A stretch of DNA of 64,000 nucleotides from Symbiodinium kawagutii (GCA_009767595.1 VSDK01027860.1:365701-429700); one strand, 5' to 3'. Positions 10,950 to 23,663 are shown, counted from the stretch's first letter. The notes: generated by a model from the letters alone, not told the origin. Numbers and translations: made by a program.

Positions 10950-12220
10950 TACGCTTGGCTTTTGACATGGTGTTGTTACATTCCCACTCACTGGTCACTG
11001 GTCTGTTTTGAACTACAAGTACCCGGACTTTCCATCATGTCCTTTCGAAGCACCGCAATGCAGGTGTACTTTGAACACTTTAGAAGAGCTGAGCCTTCTG
11101 CGCACGCTAGGGCCAGAGGCTGAAGATGGTCATAGCCAATTGACTTCATGCAGGAGGTGCACATCACTGCCAAGGATCGCCATTTCCATCTGGCTAGTTC
11201 AGAATAATCCACTAGATGTAGATTGACTACCACCCAACATCACGTAGCTGCATAGTTCGATCTAAACATCTCTCAACACTCCCTTGCATTATTGGATGGG
11301 GCTATGAGAAGTCACGACACATCAGGCAACTGCAGACCAGCCATCACCAGCCACCTTTCAATTTGGGCGCCTTGAATTTGCTCCACATCGCAAGTCAGCC
11401 ATGGCACCCGTTGGCGTTGCAAAGAGGGAGAGACTGGCTAGGCATGGTGGTTGGTGCCAATGGTTCCAAGTAGAATTCATCAAGATTGGTGTAGCACATG
11501 CAAATGAGGATAGAATGTACTCATTCTGGTGCCGAACATTGGCCGGTTCATTGGGGCGTGATCTTTGAAAAAGGTCAGCAACCAGCTAGTTGGTTCGGAG
11601 GCATTTGAACTGAATTGGATGGCATGCAGAAAGTCACAAATTGCAATTCAAGATAATTCAAGTATGGTAGGTTGGGCTGAAATGCTGTGGGCTAATGGCC
11701 CATGCTAGCTAACATTGCTTGACACAATGCATGTCAGACTTGGTCGATGGCTTGCTCTTGTGCCAGTTCCATGGCTGGTTTGCTAGGACCAAAGATCATC
11801 ACAAGACCCAAGCCAACTCTATGACTTTATGTCCAGCGATTGGGGGAACTGGAACACACTGGGGACAGCCAAACACCAGGGATGGCGAAGTTGAGTCCAC
11901 ATCAACAAGCATGTGGGCAGGTACTTTAAGCTCCAAGAACTGCAGGGAAAGACCAAATGATCTTTTTTAGTGGTTTATAACCTTCAGAGGGATTAAGGTG
12001 TGGTAATTGACACCGCTCACATGATGATGCATCTGACGTTTCGCCCATCCCAGTTGGTGATACCAAATCCCTCATGGAGCTTTCATCTCGTGCGGATGCA
12101 TTTTTTTCCGGCCGTGTGGTTTACCGACCGCAGAAGCCCAAAGCTGTTTCCCTTGGGGCCTCATCCGCCACAACTTCTGAGTCCTCGCCCCCCACGCAGT
12201 CACAGAACGCATTGGCTTCG
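10950..12220. other. No gene recognised; 3' flank of gene 2
   Basis: Ordinary mixed sequence downstream of the gene 2 stop. Only short unsupported frames occur. No polyadenylation signal was identified, which is normal for dinoflagellates. Confidence 0.4.
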
Positions 12221-12224
12221 TGAC

Positions 12225-12293
12225 TCAGCTCATCTTTGGCCGGGCTTTGCGGGCGTCTTGCGCTTCTTTTCGCGCCTTCTTTCGCTTGAAGTC
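12225..12293 (-). CDS. Terminal exon (basic tail) of gene 2, with stop
   Basis: Acceptor TTTCAG, then DFKRKKARKEAQDARKARPK and MS before TGA. The first seven codons match gene 1. A 4-nt length difference then shifts the frame, so the two tails differ in sequence after KRKKA but both stay basic and both stop within 3 nt of the same place. Confidence 0.6.
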   Translation of the reverse strand, partial: DFKRKKARKEAQDARKARPKMS

Positions 12294-12802
12294 CTGAAAG
12301 TTTCAGGCTTCTCCAAATGAGAAGGGACGTGTTGAAATGACCACAGTGTGAGCTTCTAGATGTTAAAGGTGCATCTGTGTCCTTTCACCTGCCCAGCTCA
12401 CACCAAACCACTTCTGTCCTGCTCATCTAGCACAGGTTTGGCAAATTTATGGTAAGCTAAGCACGCCAAAGAGAGACCTGCACACGTCTGGCAAAGCTGT
12501 GGTGCTGCATGATTGGGAGTCATAGCAGCGGGCCGACCCATAGACATCACCAGAGTCCTCTAATCATCGAGTCCGGTAGCAGCAGCAACAAACACAGAAA
12601 CAATCCATCCAAAAACAGCGACCATTACAGCTGACCTCAAAAAGTCATAATCTCATCCGTGCCATCACCATTGTCACAATACTTCATCATCATATTATCA
12701 CAGCTGCCATATTTTAAAGTAACCATCTCAAAACTATCAATGTAATCATCATTGCCATTGCCAACATGATCATCATGATCATCATGGTCTCTACCTTCTC
12801 TA

Positions 12803-12803
12803 A

Positions 12804-12867
<64 letters not shown>
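12803..12867. repeat. (ATC)n microsatellite
   Basis: About 21 uninterrupted ATC units between tail exons 2 and 3 of gene 2. There is none at the same place in gene 1. Confidence 0.9.
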
Positions 12868-12909
12868 GTACTACCATTCACCCCAACATGTTTCTCCTTC
12901 ATAGCTGCC

Positions 12910-13005
12910 ATGAAGCCTTTAGGGGCCCCCAATTTCCACTGCGCCATGGCACCCAGCAGAGCTGCCAGCACCAGCGCCGTGGTATTGAGCTCATTGACAG
13001 AAATC
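12910..13005 (-). CDS. Tail exon 2 (hydrophobic, AALLGAM), gene 2
   Basis: Acceptor CCTGCAG, then ISVNELNTTALVLAALLGAM and AQWKLGAPK. Substitutions relative to gene 1 keep the hydrophobic core. An (ATC)n microsatellite lies in the intron just downstream. Confidence 0.5.
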
Positions 13006-13512
13006 CTGCAGGAACGGCCATCTTCATCCAACAGAGCGGAACAAAATTCTACATGTTGAATCAGCTTGATATAATTACAGTACATGTTGTACACCGAAAG
13101 TACTCATTGGAGATTTATGGAGGTCGAGTTTGAAAAGATCCTCACTCACATCACCTGGCCCTTGGCAGAGTTTAAAATAGCATGCACGTTTGGAATGCGA
13201 CAACCGGTTGTAAAGCCACCTCCCAAACTTGGATGGTTGCCAGTCAAGAATTGTTCAATATAACACATATATACCCAACCTGCCAGGTATACCTTTGTGT
13301 GAGTGGGGTCCTTTGTGTCCCCTATGGCGACCAACCCAGTTTGACAGGTCAGTCATGAAGGCAGCCCAAAAAATCCGTATGCCCGTGGGTCACGGCCTGA
13401 CACCACTGGTGACAATCCTAAAATGAACGAACAGGTGGGAGTTTTTAGGACTCTTTGGCAAGATTTCAGGGATTCATCTGCACACTTAGGGGTTGGTATT
13501 TGGTTTGGGTGT

Positions 13513-13591
13513 CAGCCCCATCAGCCACCCATGTCTCACCAAAGGCCCCCACGGTTTGTTCGAGAAGAGACCCGGCATGGCGCGCGGCGCG
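13513..13591 (-). CDS. Tail exon 1 (AFGETW), gene 2
   Basis: Acceptor CTCAAG, then ARHAGSLLEQTVGAFGETW and VADG. It is homologous to gene 1 at 45.86-45.95 kb. The donor is not clear; GC follows the GATGG codons, whereas gene 1 has GT further on. Confidence 0.45.
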
Positions 13592-14464
13592 CTTGAGGTA
13601 CTGCTTCTTGTTAGAGGCCGAAGTTTCTGCCACATCACATCACATAATAAGTTATCTAATATGGAATCATCCAGGGAGTCGCATATGAATCGTCAAGAAA
13701 GGAAATGAACATGAATTGATGAAATATGATAATAAACAGCACCTGCTGACCATTTCTGGCCCGAACATCAAACATCAAAAACATAAGCTGCCCGTTCCTT
13801 GTGGTGATCAAGCAAAGCTCACGCCACCAAACACTGCAGTGCAAAGGAAGACTGTTTGTGTGAACGACTCCCCCAGAATTTTCTTTCAGTGACTATTCGC
13901 CACAGCTGTGTCACACATTTGCAAATGATCATAGCTTTGAACAAGCTCACACCGGCACATGCTTCACTGCCTCACTGAAGATAATCGGAACAATCCTTTC
14001 CCGAAAACAATCAAGAATTCTGACTCAGTGGGAAAAAGATTTGTTTCAAGGTTGCCACGACGCTTGTTTGGGTAGAGATTTGCAGTTCACCTCAAAAATA
14101 GCAAACAATAAGCTACATGGACGAGTTTCAGCATGGCGAATGAACCGATGGAACAGGAGTACCTCCGAGCTGTTGATCTGCGGCTCGGCGATTCCCATTG
14201 GTTGGGATCGTGAGAGGGTATGACTATTGGCTACATGTGACGCAAGCAATCATTGTGCCAGGTAGTAGGCCACCCAACAAGATCAGAGTCAGGAGAGAAT
14301 TCACTGCTGGTCACAAGTTTTACGCGACATGGTTTTTGGGAATTGCACCTTCGCTTCAGTTTTTCCTCCGCACTGACTGTGGATGACCATGGTGAGGGCA
14401 ACGCTATATTTCAAAGCCCAATCATGTGACCCTGGCTCGATTCAAGTATATAATTAAATGAACC

Positions 14465-14545
14465 TCAGGTCGTCCAGCGCCAAATCTCTCGAACTACTTG
14501 TGAATTCGAAGCGGCCACTTCAAATGACCTCAGTTTCTTTTCAGA
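14465..14545 (-). CDS. Candidate exon with VAASNSQVVREIW, copy U1
   Basis: The frame reads SEKKLRSFEVAASNSQ then VVREIWRW, matching the U5 candidate near 47.1 kb. Upstream it stays open through QLEAYEMEGQEGC, which has no clear equivalent elsewhere. It lies between the last ankyrin-region exon and the tail exons of gene 2. Confidence 0.3.
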   Translation of the reverse strand, partial: SEKKLRSFEVAASNSQVVREIWRWTT

Positions 14546-15689
14546 TTCAGCTTCGGCAGGGCATCCCTCCTGTCCCTCCATCTCGTATGCTTCAAGCTGG
14601 CGAGTCCAAACACAGCCAAGCACAAAATGGGGAGGCAAATAAAGGAGGAAGAACGTCCGCAAAGAACATATTATGGCAATCACGCAATGTGGACTGTTTT
14701 CTTTTGACCACTTTGACAAATTCCAGCAAAGGCGAGATTGTGCAAGATTTAACGATTGAAGGATCGATGAAAGGGCAAAAAAAATTGTGAACCCATCTTC
14801 AACGGAAAAGCATCTGCTTCATGACCTACAACAAACTCAGCACCATTTGTCAAGCTTTTGCCCAGCAATGCAAGGCTTTTCAGTTTGAAGATTTGACAAA
14901 TTTGTCCAGGGGCCTTGAACACAACAAACTTCTTCAGTCAGCTGATCTAAACGTGTCTACTGCTGCCCCAGAGTCGGGACTCGCATAGACCAAGGGATGG
15001 AGTAATTGTAAATAATTGATGAGGACTTTCAGGGTAATTACAAGTGCTTCGAATCCACCGGGAACATCTTCAGTCAGCTGATCCCGGATTACCCGAAAAA
15101 TCAAAGCTCAAAATGTCGCATGTAAGCACTGGGTATTGACGTCATTACTTGAACATTTGACACAAACGTGTCTCCATCAACAGCACTCCATGAGGCCGGT
15201 GACTGTACCAAGCTCCAGGCATTTAGCGCGAAGCCTTCGGTGCGCTCGTTGCAACATGATCGATTTGGTTGAAGGTGAGCGGATGTGGCTTGGCATAAAG
15301 TCTGAACAAGCAAAACGGCACCTGTTTCAACTCTGAAACATCTCCGCATATCTACGCTCATACGTGTATGGTCAGCCAATCTGTTCTTGAGAAGCTTGAG
15401 GGTCTTCACTTTATTATTTAGCTTTTGAACTGAAACATCTAAGACGGCAATTGCTTCTTCATGCTTCTTCATAGGCTTAAGATGGTTTAGATATGTTATA
15501 TTTGGCTTACATCTGGGCTGTGATGTGCAAAAAGTACATGGCACAGAGATGTAAATAGTTAGAACAAACGGAACAAACCGCTACTGTAATATGATTGAAT
15601 GCAAAAGGGTGCTACGGTTTCCATCAGTAATTGATGAACATTGGGCTACTTGAGTTTCCTTTTAGAACATGTGTTGACATCTGTGCATC

Positions 15690-16795
15690 AGGGTTTGGTC
15701 TCGCGAGTTGTACTCTGATGGATTCAATGAATCTCAATGATTCTTTGTAATCGCAGCCTTCCACTGAAATCAATTTCTCTCTCCTCACCAGCAACACCTT
15801 GGGATGTTGTTTGTGCAGCCAGGTCACGTTTTCCAACATCTCAACAATCTGACGAAATCCTTTTTCTTGGGCTTTGTTCAGCCCAGTCTGTCCTCAGAGT
15901 CGTGACCAGCACGGCTATGTAGAAAACTCATCTCAGGACTGCACAGCTGTGATCGGCCAAAACTCTCACGCCCGCGTGGATCGAACAATGATCGGAGAGG
16001 CGGCTGAGGCCCATCTCTCTGAGCCCCAGACCACTGTCGTTCGCGATGTCCGCAGCTAGGTCCAGCGCAGTATGTCCTGAGAGTCGTGACCAGCGCAGCC
16101 ATGGAGACAGCTGTCAAGACTGCACACAGACACGATCGCGGCCAACTCTCGTGCCCCACTTGGATCCAACAACGACGCGAAGAGGCTCCCGAGGCCCATC
16201 ATCTTCCTGAGCCCCAGACCTTTGTTGTTCTTGATGTCCACTGCCGCTTTGGCCGCTAGCAACAGCTGGACGGCTTCCTGGCGGCCGTTTTCGGCTGCAT
16301 GATGCAGCGGCGTGTCGCCTTGGTGAAGTGCTGCCGAGTCAAGCGCTGTTGGGATCTGACTTGGGGCCCGGACCTGCGACAGTCTTCATGTCCACCTTGG
16401 CCTCGGCCGCCAAGAGGCAGCGCACGACCTCCGCCTGGCCGTTCTGCGCCGCATTATGCAGCGGCGTGTAGCCTCGGCGCAGAGCTGGGCCAAGCCACGG
16501 AGCTTCCCTGACAAACACCGAGGCTCCCGGCTGGCGCCATCCGTGGCATTGGGATCAGCAGCGGCGGCCAGGAGGAGTTCGCACATAGCGACACGGCCAC
16601 TTCGTGATGTAGCACGGTGCAGGGCTGTGTCACCTCGGTGCCACGACGGTGGCTGAGCCAAGCTGAGCCCACTCCTCTGGGGAGCCGGACCGCCGTCGCG
16701 GAAGTGCACCGCAGCTGGGTCCTCGCGGAGGAGGCCACGCACCGCAGGGAGGCTGCCGTCCCAGGCCGCGTCGAGAATCGTCTTCTTTCGCTGCT
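15690..16795 (-). CDS. Ankyrin-repeat region, six exons, copy U1
   Basis: Exons are about 16795..16691, 16633..16538 (96 nt), 16472..16374 (99 nt), 16318..16220 (99 nt), 16076..16032 (45 nt) and 15892..about 15690. Cores are DAAWDGSLPAVRGLLREDP, GDTALHRATSRSGR, GYTPLHNAAQNGQ and GDTPLHHAAENGRQ, then a short exon GHTALDLAADIANDSG, then GLNKAQEKGFRQIVEMLENVTW. The last exon runs on in frame through KVLLVRREK and EGCDYKESLRFIES. The 45-nt exon and its intron look like a local duplication. The second exon ends at a GC donor (GATG|GCGCC). Confidence 0.8.
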
Positions 16796-18639
16796 TGTCT
16801 CGGCAGTCGCCAAGCTCAGCGCTCTCCCCATGGGAGAGCTGGTGGAGGAAAAGGTGGTGACCAACAATGCTGAACAAACATTGTACTATTGAAAGTGAAT
16901 GAGTTGATTGGCTTGATATGCTGAAGAACGACTCGGAATAAAAAATTGGTCATAGCCAGTCCATCTACACATGCCAAAAGGGCTAAGGTCTTATATTGCA
17001 CCCTTCATTGCATGAGCTAAGTTTTGTTGGGTCTGGAACCTTTTCTGGTACTAGCATGAACCTGGCCTGTTTTTGAGGTGGCTCCTGTGCTTGAAAGGTG
17101 TCATGTCAACAGAGATGGAAATAAAACTCGCGTGGCGAGGTGGAACTGACAAATGGCGATACATTATACACGCCTACCGGACGACGTGGATCATGTTGCG
17201 CCTGTTGGATTTTGGAACGAACCACTTTCGCAAGGCCCAAGACACCCAAAATCAGAAAACGTGCCATTGGATCCAATCCTCGACACATACGGTCAAACAC
17301 ATGGGTGAGGAGGAAAATGTTGAAGTTCTGCTTTTGCACTCGAACAAGTCTTGTACGGAACATGGGTTCCGCTGGGATCTGATTATTTTGATGCAAAGCA
17401 CTTGAACTATTCGATTCGGTTTGTACACACCCCGCGCAAAAATATTGACACGCGGAGAACAATCAAAATGCCACTTAGACACTGTCCAGGTTTGTTGGTG
17501 CATGCAGTTTGCAAGGTAAACTATTGGATTGTTCCTGCGACCCAGTCGACCAAAGTTTGCGAATGGATCCTGGCCGCACATGTCAAGAGGGATGGCAGTC
17601 TACTACTAGCAGCATGGATATGGACACGCATTCGTGTGCAATGCATTGGACAAGGTTTGGAAGGAGCCTTTGAGCCAATGGGTCAGTTTTCTCACGCGAG
17701 CCAGTTTTTCAGAAAATGCTCTGCAAAAGACTCGTCAACCCCAAACCACATGCAAAACTTTTGATCCCAAAGATCCCACACACATCAAACAAATCTGAAT
17801 TTTGGTGTTGCACGACCATCTCAGGCAAGCTTCCACAAACGGGGCACATGTTTCAAATTGACACGGATCCGAATCATTCGTCTAAGAGCTCTTGATGTTC
17901 AGCCTCAATGGACATCCAAAAAGCCGGTCACCCACTATCGGCTATGCCAGTTTGAAGGGGGTGGTGTTAAACTGAAAAATCATCGACATATGGCGACCCC
18001 CTATCTGCTACGCAGGTTTGAAGCCATTTCCAACATGCCATGTCCACCTCAACCTACTTTGGTCATCAAATGTCATCAAACATTTTTTGTCACATGTCAC
18101 ACTGGTGTTAATGTGTCAAGTTGTCGCAAGCCGAGCATTTCCAACCCTGAAAAGTGGAAAATCAACCGTCGGAACGTAAACCGACAACAATCACTTTCGA
18201 TGAATGATGCGGTTGCTAAGCGATGACAAAGAACAACAATATCCATGCCCAGGGGGTACCCCCTCGGCTGCCCAAGAATGATCACACTTACAGCAATCCA
18301 CTGCGGGGTGCACCAACTTATGGATCCAAATGGGAGTCAACATCCTCAAGGGTCCTGCAGCTCCCCAAGCAAAAAAGCCTACGCGAATTTGCATCAGCAA
18401 TGTACACCAATAGGCCACTGCATGCCACCGCAACCCGTCAATCATGATATCATGTAAGTGCGCATGTGCCATATCTACCAAGATTGCGAACTTCAAATGA
18501 CAACATGTGTATTCTGGACCTCCGAGGTCCCAGCAATTCCGGGCTGCCCTTGCATCTGCCTGTTCCTGTGGCACGAGTAGATGAGAAAAGCGCCAACCAT
18601 CTCAAAATGGCAACTTTTAGCGGGGGAACCACCAGTCTT

Positions 18640-18695
18640 GGGGACAAAATATCTGGCAACGTCTGGGCCCTCTGCTGGGTTCCCATGGCTGCAAA
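18640..18695 (-). pseudogene. Truncated YFGSK exon, copy U1
   Basis: This reads AEGPDVARYFVPKTGG. The first half matches the YFGSK exon of the other copies (EGPDV..YF). The second half, with its GTGAGC donor, is replaced by sequence homologous to the region next to the QADARAA exon near 38.65 kb. The breakpoint of the deletion that removed the ART-like exons from this copy therefore falls inside this exon. Confidence 0.5.
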
Positions 18696-20441
18696 GTCCA
18701 CCCATTCTTGCAGCTGCTGTGTCCTGCTGTGATTGATCGCTTCACTACATGTTAAGGTTGAGGTGTGATTGACCAACCTCAGGCCCGATCAAAACACCTT
18801 TGGATCCCTCCCAAGCATGCATAGTGCCATGATTACTTCAAGTCCTAAAGTTGACCCTAACTTAAATTGAGTGGAAACAAAGTGATTACAAGCCATGCGT
18901 TTTTCAAGATTGAGGGGCAAGTCTTTCTCCAAAGCCCTCAGACCTTCTTGACTTTGCGATCATTTCGTCTTGGGTTGGCAGATGTTGACCGTATTCCGAT
19001 CACTCAGCTGATTCCGATCACTTAGCTGAGTTGACAGCTAATTTCGTGAAGTCAGCTTTGAGCATTACGATCACGTGAAGCTGTTTTGAGTCTTGATGCC
19101 GGTCTGCTGTCCATGTGAAGTGTGGTGACAAGCCGCAAGAACCCCAAGCGGCATACACATTACAAATCATACAATTGTTTGAAGCCTAGAAGGTGCAAAC
19201 GTATGCAAACGTAGCGTGAGCATGAATGACAACTCGGCTTGCAATTGAAGGTGCACACGTAGCGTGAGCATGACTGACAACTTGGCTTGCAAATTCAGCA
19301 ACATTCAGCAACAGGCAATGTCACCTCTTCAACCCCCTTCGTTGGACTTTTTAACGTTGCTTCGCTTTTGCATCAGGGGCCATCCGTGTAACATGCCACA
19401 GGTGTGTGGCCAATTGTTATTATTGCATATTGTTGGACGCAAGCCAAGTTGGGTGAGCCCAGAGGTCGGCTTTCGATAACAAGCACATTCACATAAACAC
19501 GGTCATCCATACACATCCAAACACACAAAACAAAACTTGAAAGTGAAAACTCGACTGCATTAGATGACCCTCCCCGAACAATGACTTATCTGATGGGTTA
19601 GTTTCTTCTAGATCCAAGCTGTGCGTGCGCTTGGTGGCTTCGACCAGGGATGGAAATAAACAAAAATTGGCTGAACCCGCCAGCCGTCTGACATTTCCAA
19701 AGCCAACATCTGTTACCATCAGGGGATCGCCGTTGGCGATAGTTCCTGCAATGTGTGCCACGCCATGCACCAACACCCAAGGTTCCAAATCAAAATTCTG
19801 CCTCGCGACGGGGTGAAGGAGACAAACAATAGCAAAGAAACCACGCATATTTTTATCGCTCCACCCAGGTCGGTGTCAAAGGTGGGTACCAGGTGCCCTT
19901 GCATCTGGCCAAAAAGAAGTCAAGTAGCCGGTAATTAATTGTCTAGCCGGGGCCACTTCAAGGATGAGGACCAGCTCATGACAATCAAAGACCGGAACTA
20001 CTCTGAACAAAGCTGATTGTTTTAAACCATCAGCGGAAAAAGGATTCAGAATCAACAGGGAAAGTTCCGCTCATCTTGAATGCACAACACAGTCGTGCGG
20101 AACTACACCTGCTCTGCAGGGTTTCCTCTGTTGTGACCGTGGATGCCTTGATAATTATGCTTTGTACAGCTGGGTGTGAAATCCTTCCCCCAGTTTTTTG
20201 TGGTGATGTTGACCACTATGAAATTGCCATCAGGTCATCCAGCTTTAACCGTTGCCAAATCACTCGAACTGCTTGGGGACAAAGCGATCACCTCCCCAAA
20301 TTTGACCAGGTACTTCTTGATCAAAGGATGGTCACGAGGACCAAATTCAATGATCCACCTGAGATAAACATCGAACCCATGATGCTAGAAGTCATAGCCC
20401 AGCAGAGCACAACTACTGCTGATGATATCTTCAAGGAACAT

Positions 20442-21425
20442 CTAGCCTAGGTACTGGCGACGGGCTTCCGCAGCAGCAATGGCACACTCTTCTTTGGACT
20501 TTTTCTCAACCGTGGCTTTCCGCCAACCCTTGCAGTATGCCTTAGAGCGAAAACACTAGAGAAGCAAAACACAAATGTGCACACGCATACACACACCACA
20601 CACACAAAAAGAAAAAAACACACACATATACAAAAAAAGTAGTGCTTTGGCAAAACCTTAGCGACGCAATGCATTTTGCGCGCAACTTCATCCCTCTTCC
20701 TTCGAGACTTTGGCTTTGCTGGTGAGGCTGCTTGCTTTGCTGCATAGATTGCCTTGGCCTTGGCATAGAGTGCCTTGCCCTGTGCCGTCTCACCACCCAT
20801 GGCGCAAAAGCCCTTGATGCCCAGCTCCGTCCTGGCCTTGAGGGTTGCAGTGGTCCAGGCGGAGATGTTCTTGTAGGCCTTCTTGCCGGCAGCATTCCGC
20901 ATCTTGGTGACAACCCTGTTTCTCTTGTTTTTCATGAGGTCTGACTTGCCATGGCCCGATGCAGTCTCCTCTTTGTTATCTGCAGTTCCCTCAGGTTCCG
21001 TCTTGCTTTTGCTTTTTGCTGCAGTGGCTTTTGCGTTTGTCTTTGCTTTGGGTTTGGCTTCAGAGCTACGTTTGCGCTTTGCTGTGAATTTAGGAGCAGC
21101 ACCCAACCCACGCAAACGCTTCTGTCGTTGCTCTGCAGTTGCCCCCTCAACATCTCTAGGTATCTCCACTGGAATATAAGCTGCGACGGTTCCATCAGTT
21201 GCATCCACTGCATCCTGCCAAGAACTGTTCTATGCCGAGCACAGAGCAGCAAGTCAACATGAGACAACACACATAACATACAAGATTTGAGAGCGTGTAG
21301 TGCTTAGCGCAGCACCTGTCCTGTAGTGAAGAGACTTCCAAAGGCTCATGGGCAGGCGGATTCGTATCAAAATCAGCAGGTGGAGAATTCTCCTGCGGTG
21401 AAGATGTACACGATGCTATGGGCTT
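20442..21425 (-). CDS. Lysine-rich basic protein gene, three exons seen
   Basis: Exon 1 is 21425..21321, exon 2 21214..20657 (558 nt) and exon 3 20540..20442 with stop. Exon 2 to exon 3 uses AAG|GTTTTG...CTAAG|GCATAC and stays in frame, reading HCVAK then AYCKGWRKATVEKKSKEE to RRQYLG. Exon 1 joins in frame only if a GA donor (CAG|GACAGG) is used; the nearby GT donor gives stops. The protein has a Lys/Ala-rich segment (SKSKTEPEG region), then AWTTATLKARTELGIKGF and GKALYAKAKAIYAA. That pattern recalls small basic proteins common in dinoflagellates and large DNA viruses, though no search was possible. A nuclear or DNA-binding role is a guess. It has no homologue elsewhere in the window and lies where module U2 should have ankyrin exons. 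Confidence 0.6.
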
Positions 21426-22152
21426 CTAGATAAACACAGTTGGCACACCAAAAAAGGGAAAACGATGCCCATGGATTAAGACGTGTTTGGAATCACAATG
21501 CTGGTTTGATCAAGCAGTTGGCACCAATGTGCGTGTCTGTGTGTCAGTGTGTTCGCATCTCGAATGAATCAAATGCCAGCTATTCCTACAGGGAACACAC
21601 CACATGACGGCCACTTTCTTTGTGCACCAATGCAACTGAGTTTTTGTGATGAGAGGTCCTTGAACAGCTGACATGATTGAGATCATTATTGATCATGAGC
21701 TAATTCACAAAGAAATCAGTTTAAATTTGTGGTCATAAGATTGAAATATGAGTTCAATGAGGAATAATATACCATAACAAACCTAAAATACAAACATACA
21801 TATAACGTATTGTGTGAAATGTTGAATCTATTTCTAGTTATTTCTATGCAATTTAAAAAACATCTAAATCTGTCTTAACCCTTCCAGTGAGAAGGAGGGG
21901 TCCATTAATTTACTACAGTCTCAATCAATTGGGAGAGGTTCAACCTTCTGAAGGGGTATTCTTAATCCGAGCTCAGCTAAATCAGCTAGTTTGCGTATGT
22001 ATGTTCATGCGGTATATTTTCTATACATCCGGGATGGCCCCACATGGAATGAAAATGGGGTTGGCGCCTCTCCAGACCCAAGACCCTGAGACAGGCAGCG
22101 TTGCCCATATGCCCGCCTGGTGTTGCTTGGCACGTCGCCGTTGCTGCGTCTG

Positions 22153-22300
22153 AAGGATCAGCTCTGGAGGCTGGCTGGCGTTGCACATCCGAAAATGCCA
22201 GTTGCCTTTCTGCGACAGTTCCCTTTTCTCGAAAATGACAACTGTCCAGACATCACGCCATTTCGGCTCTTCTTCTGCAAATTTGTTGTAGCCAGCACGC
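22153..22300 (-). CDS. Trp-rich exon (YNKFEE type), copy U2
   Basis: Acceptor CAG at 22301-22303, then AGYNKFAEEEPKWRDVW, HFRMCNAS and LIL. This is the most diverged of the four, yet it is still 148 nt and open, with AEEEP for EEEEP and conservative changes. It is the last homologous exon of this copy before the lysine-rich gene. Confidence 0.55.
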
Positions 22301-23663
22301 CTGGTAGCAGCGTGTCAGGAAAACAGCAGCTTTGACGGGAACCGAATGAGCTTCAGGGCAAGTCATACCTGCAAACTCAGTGGACGAACTGTCTTGTCCA
22401 GGACAGAACTTTGAATACTTGGATGGGTTTCCGTCCAGTTAAGAAATACTCGTCCATTTGGCCCCCAAGAATGAACATGTATCATTTGGGGTGATCTTTT
22501 GAACCCTATAGGGAAGACATAACTCGGGTAAACACGAAGCCGACTTGAAGAACTCAACGCGACCAAGTTCGGATAATAGTCAAGAAGCAAGCATGACCCA
22601 TGCTAAGTTTGAAGGGCAATGATTGATGACAATTCTTTGGGGGAACTTGTGGGAGGCACACCCAAGAAACCCGAATGGCTGAACCATTCCTGTTGCCTAG
22701 AGATGGTACAAAAACCCAGTCTGATAGATTTCCGTCCATTTCCCAAGAATTTCCGCCCATTTCTAGAAAATTTCCGTCCATTTCGGGAGGTTCGGCCCCT
22801 CTTTTTTGCATCCATTTGTCAACCTTTATTCAATGGAGCTGCGCCCTCCGCTAAAGATACCACTGGCCGAATCAGTTTTTGATTCCACGATGGTCCATGC
22901 CAGCTAACTTATGAATCTCTCTCTCCACCGCCATCTCCAAGAGTTCAGCTACAGCTGAGGGCGATCAGGTGGCCCAACCAGCACACTAGCTAGTTCGCGA
23001 GCTGCTTCATCTAGCTACGCCACCGTTTGGGTAGAAACGAAACTTCTACAACTTATGAAAATATAAAAAAACATAAAAAAAACTAATTAGATTTTACTGG
23101 CCAATCCTATTGATTTTCCGGAAGTATTGTGACATCAACTGACCAGGCTTCACATGAGCTGCTCTACGGGGTGCCTACGCAACCACTTTCGCAATCTTGT
23201 GCATGGCTTAGCCAACCGTGGTTGTTGCATCTTTGCAAATGTGTGTTATGGCTTGCGTTCAATCAGGTAATTCAGAGTCTGGCTACACAAGTTTCTTCTT
23301 CCCAATGCTTCGGCATCATTCACTATCTTTAAGTCTTGCGGAAAGTTGGTGGCATGAGCCTTAAGGCCAAGCCCCCGCCAAATGCAAACACAAACATTAG
23401 GACTGTGGCTCAGAAGATGACGTGACATCAAGCACAACTCTCGAAGAAATCAAAGAAGTGCCGTTTAGCATGAGGTCTAAACAAGTCAGTTCAACCCCCT
23501 TGCGATCTGGCCTGGTTTTGCCATCGCCCATGTTGCTTGCAAATGTGTCTTGTCTCATCACATCCTGAGATGCTCATTTTGAGCCCCAATCAAGCCACAG
23601 TCAACTCCAATCCAACACTCAAAAACTCAAAAACCACATGTGATGTGGACATTGATCCTTTCG

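Larger units (their letters stand above)
14450..19490 (-). repeat. Module copy U1 (last module of gene 2; lacks ART-like exons)
   Basis: Partial module copy. The opening block (19.35 kb), the start of the YFGSK exon (about 18.69-18.64 kb) and the QADARAA-type exon (18.5 kb) are present. About 2 kb carrying the ART-like and Trp-rich exons is missing, with the join near 18,640. The ankyrin exons (16.8-15.7 kb) and the end-of-module blocks (15.2, 14.57, 14.46 kb) are intact and lead straight into the tail exons. Confidence 0.7.

Noticed and set aside
15040..15060. TTCGAATCC stretches (also near 25.99 and 34.59 kb) resembling a tRNA T-arm
   Set aside because: No acceptor stem, D-arm or anticodon arm could be placed. 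The motif is part of the repeated module intron.
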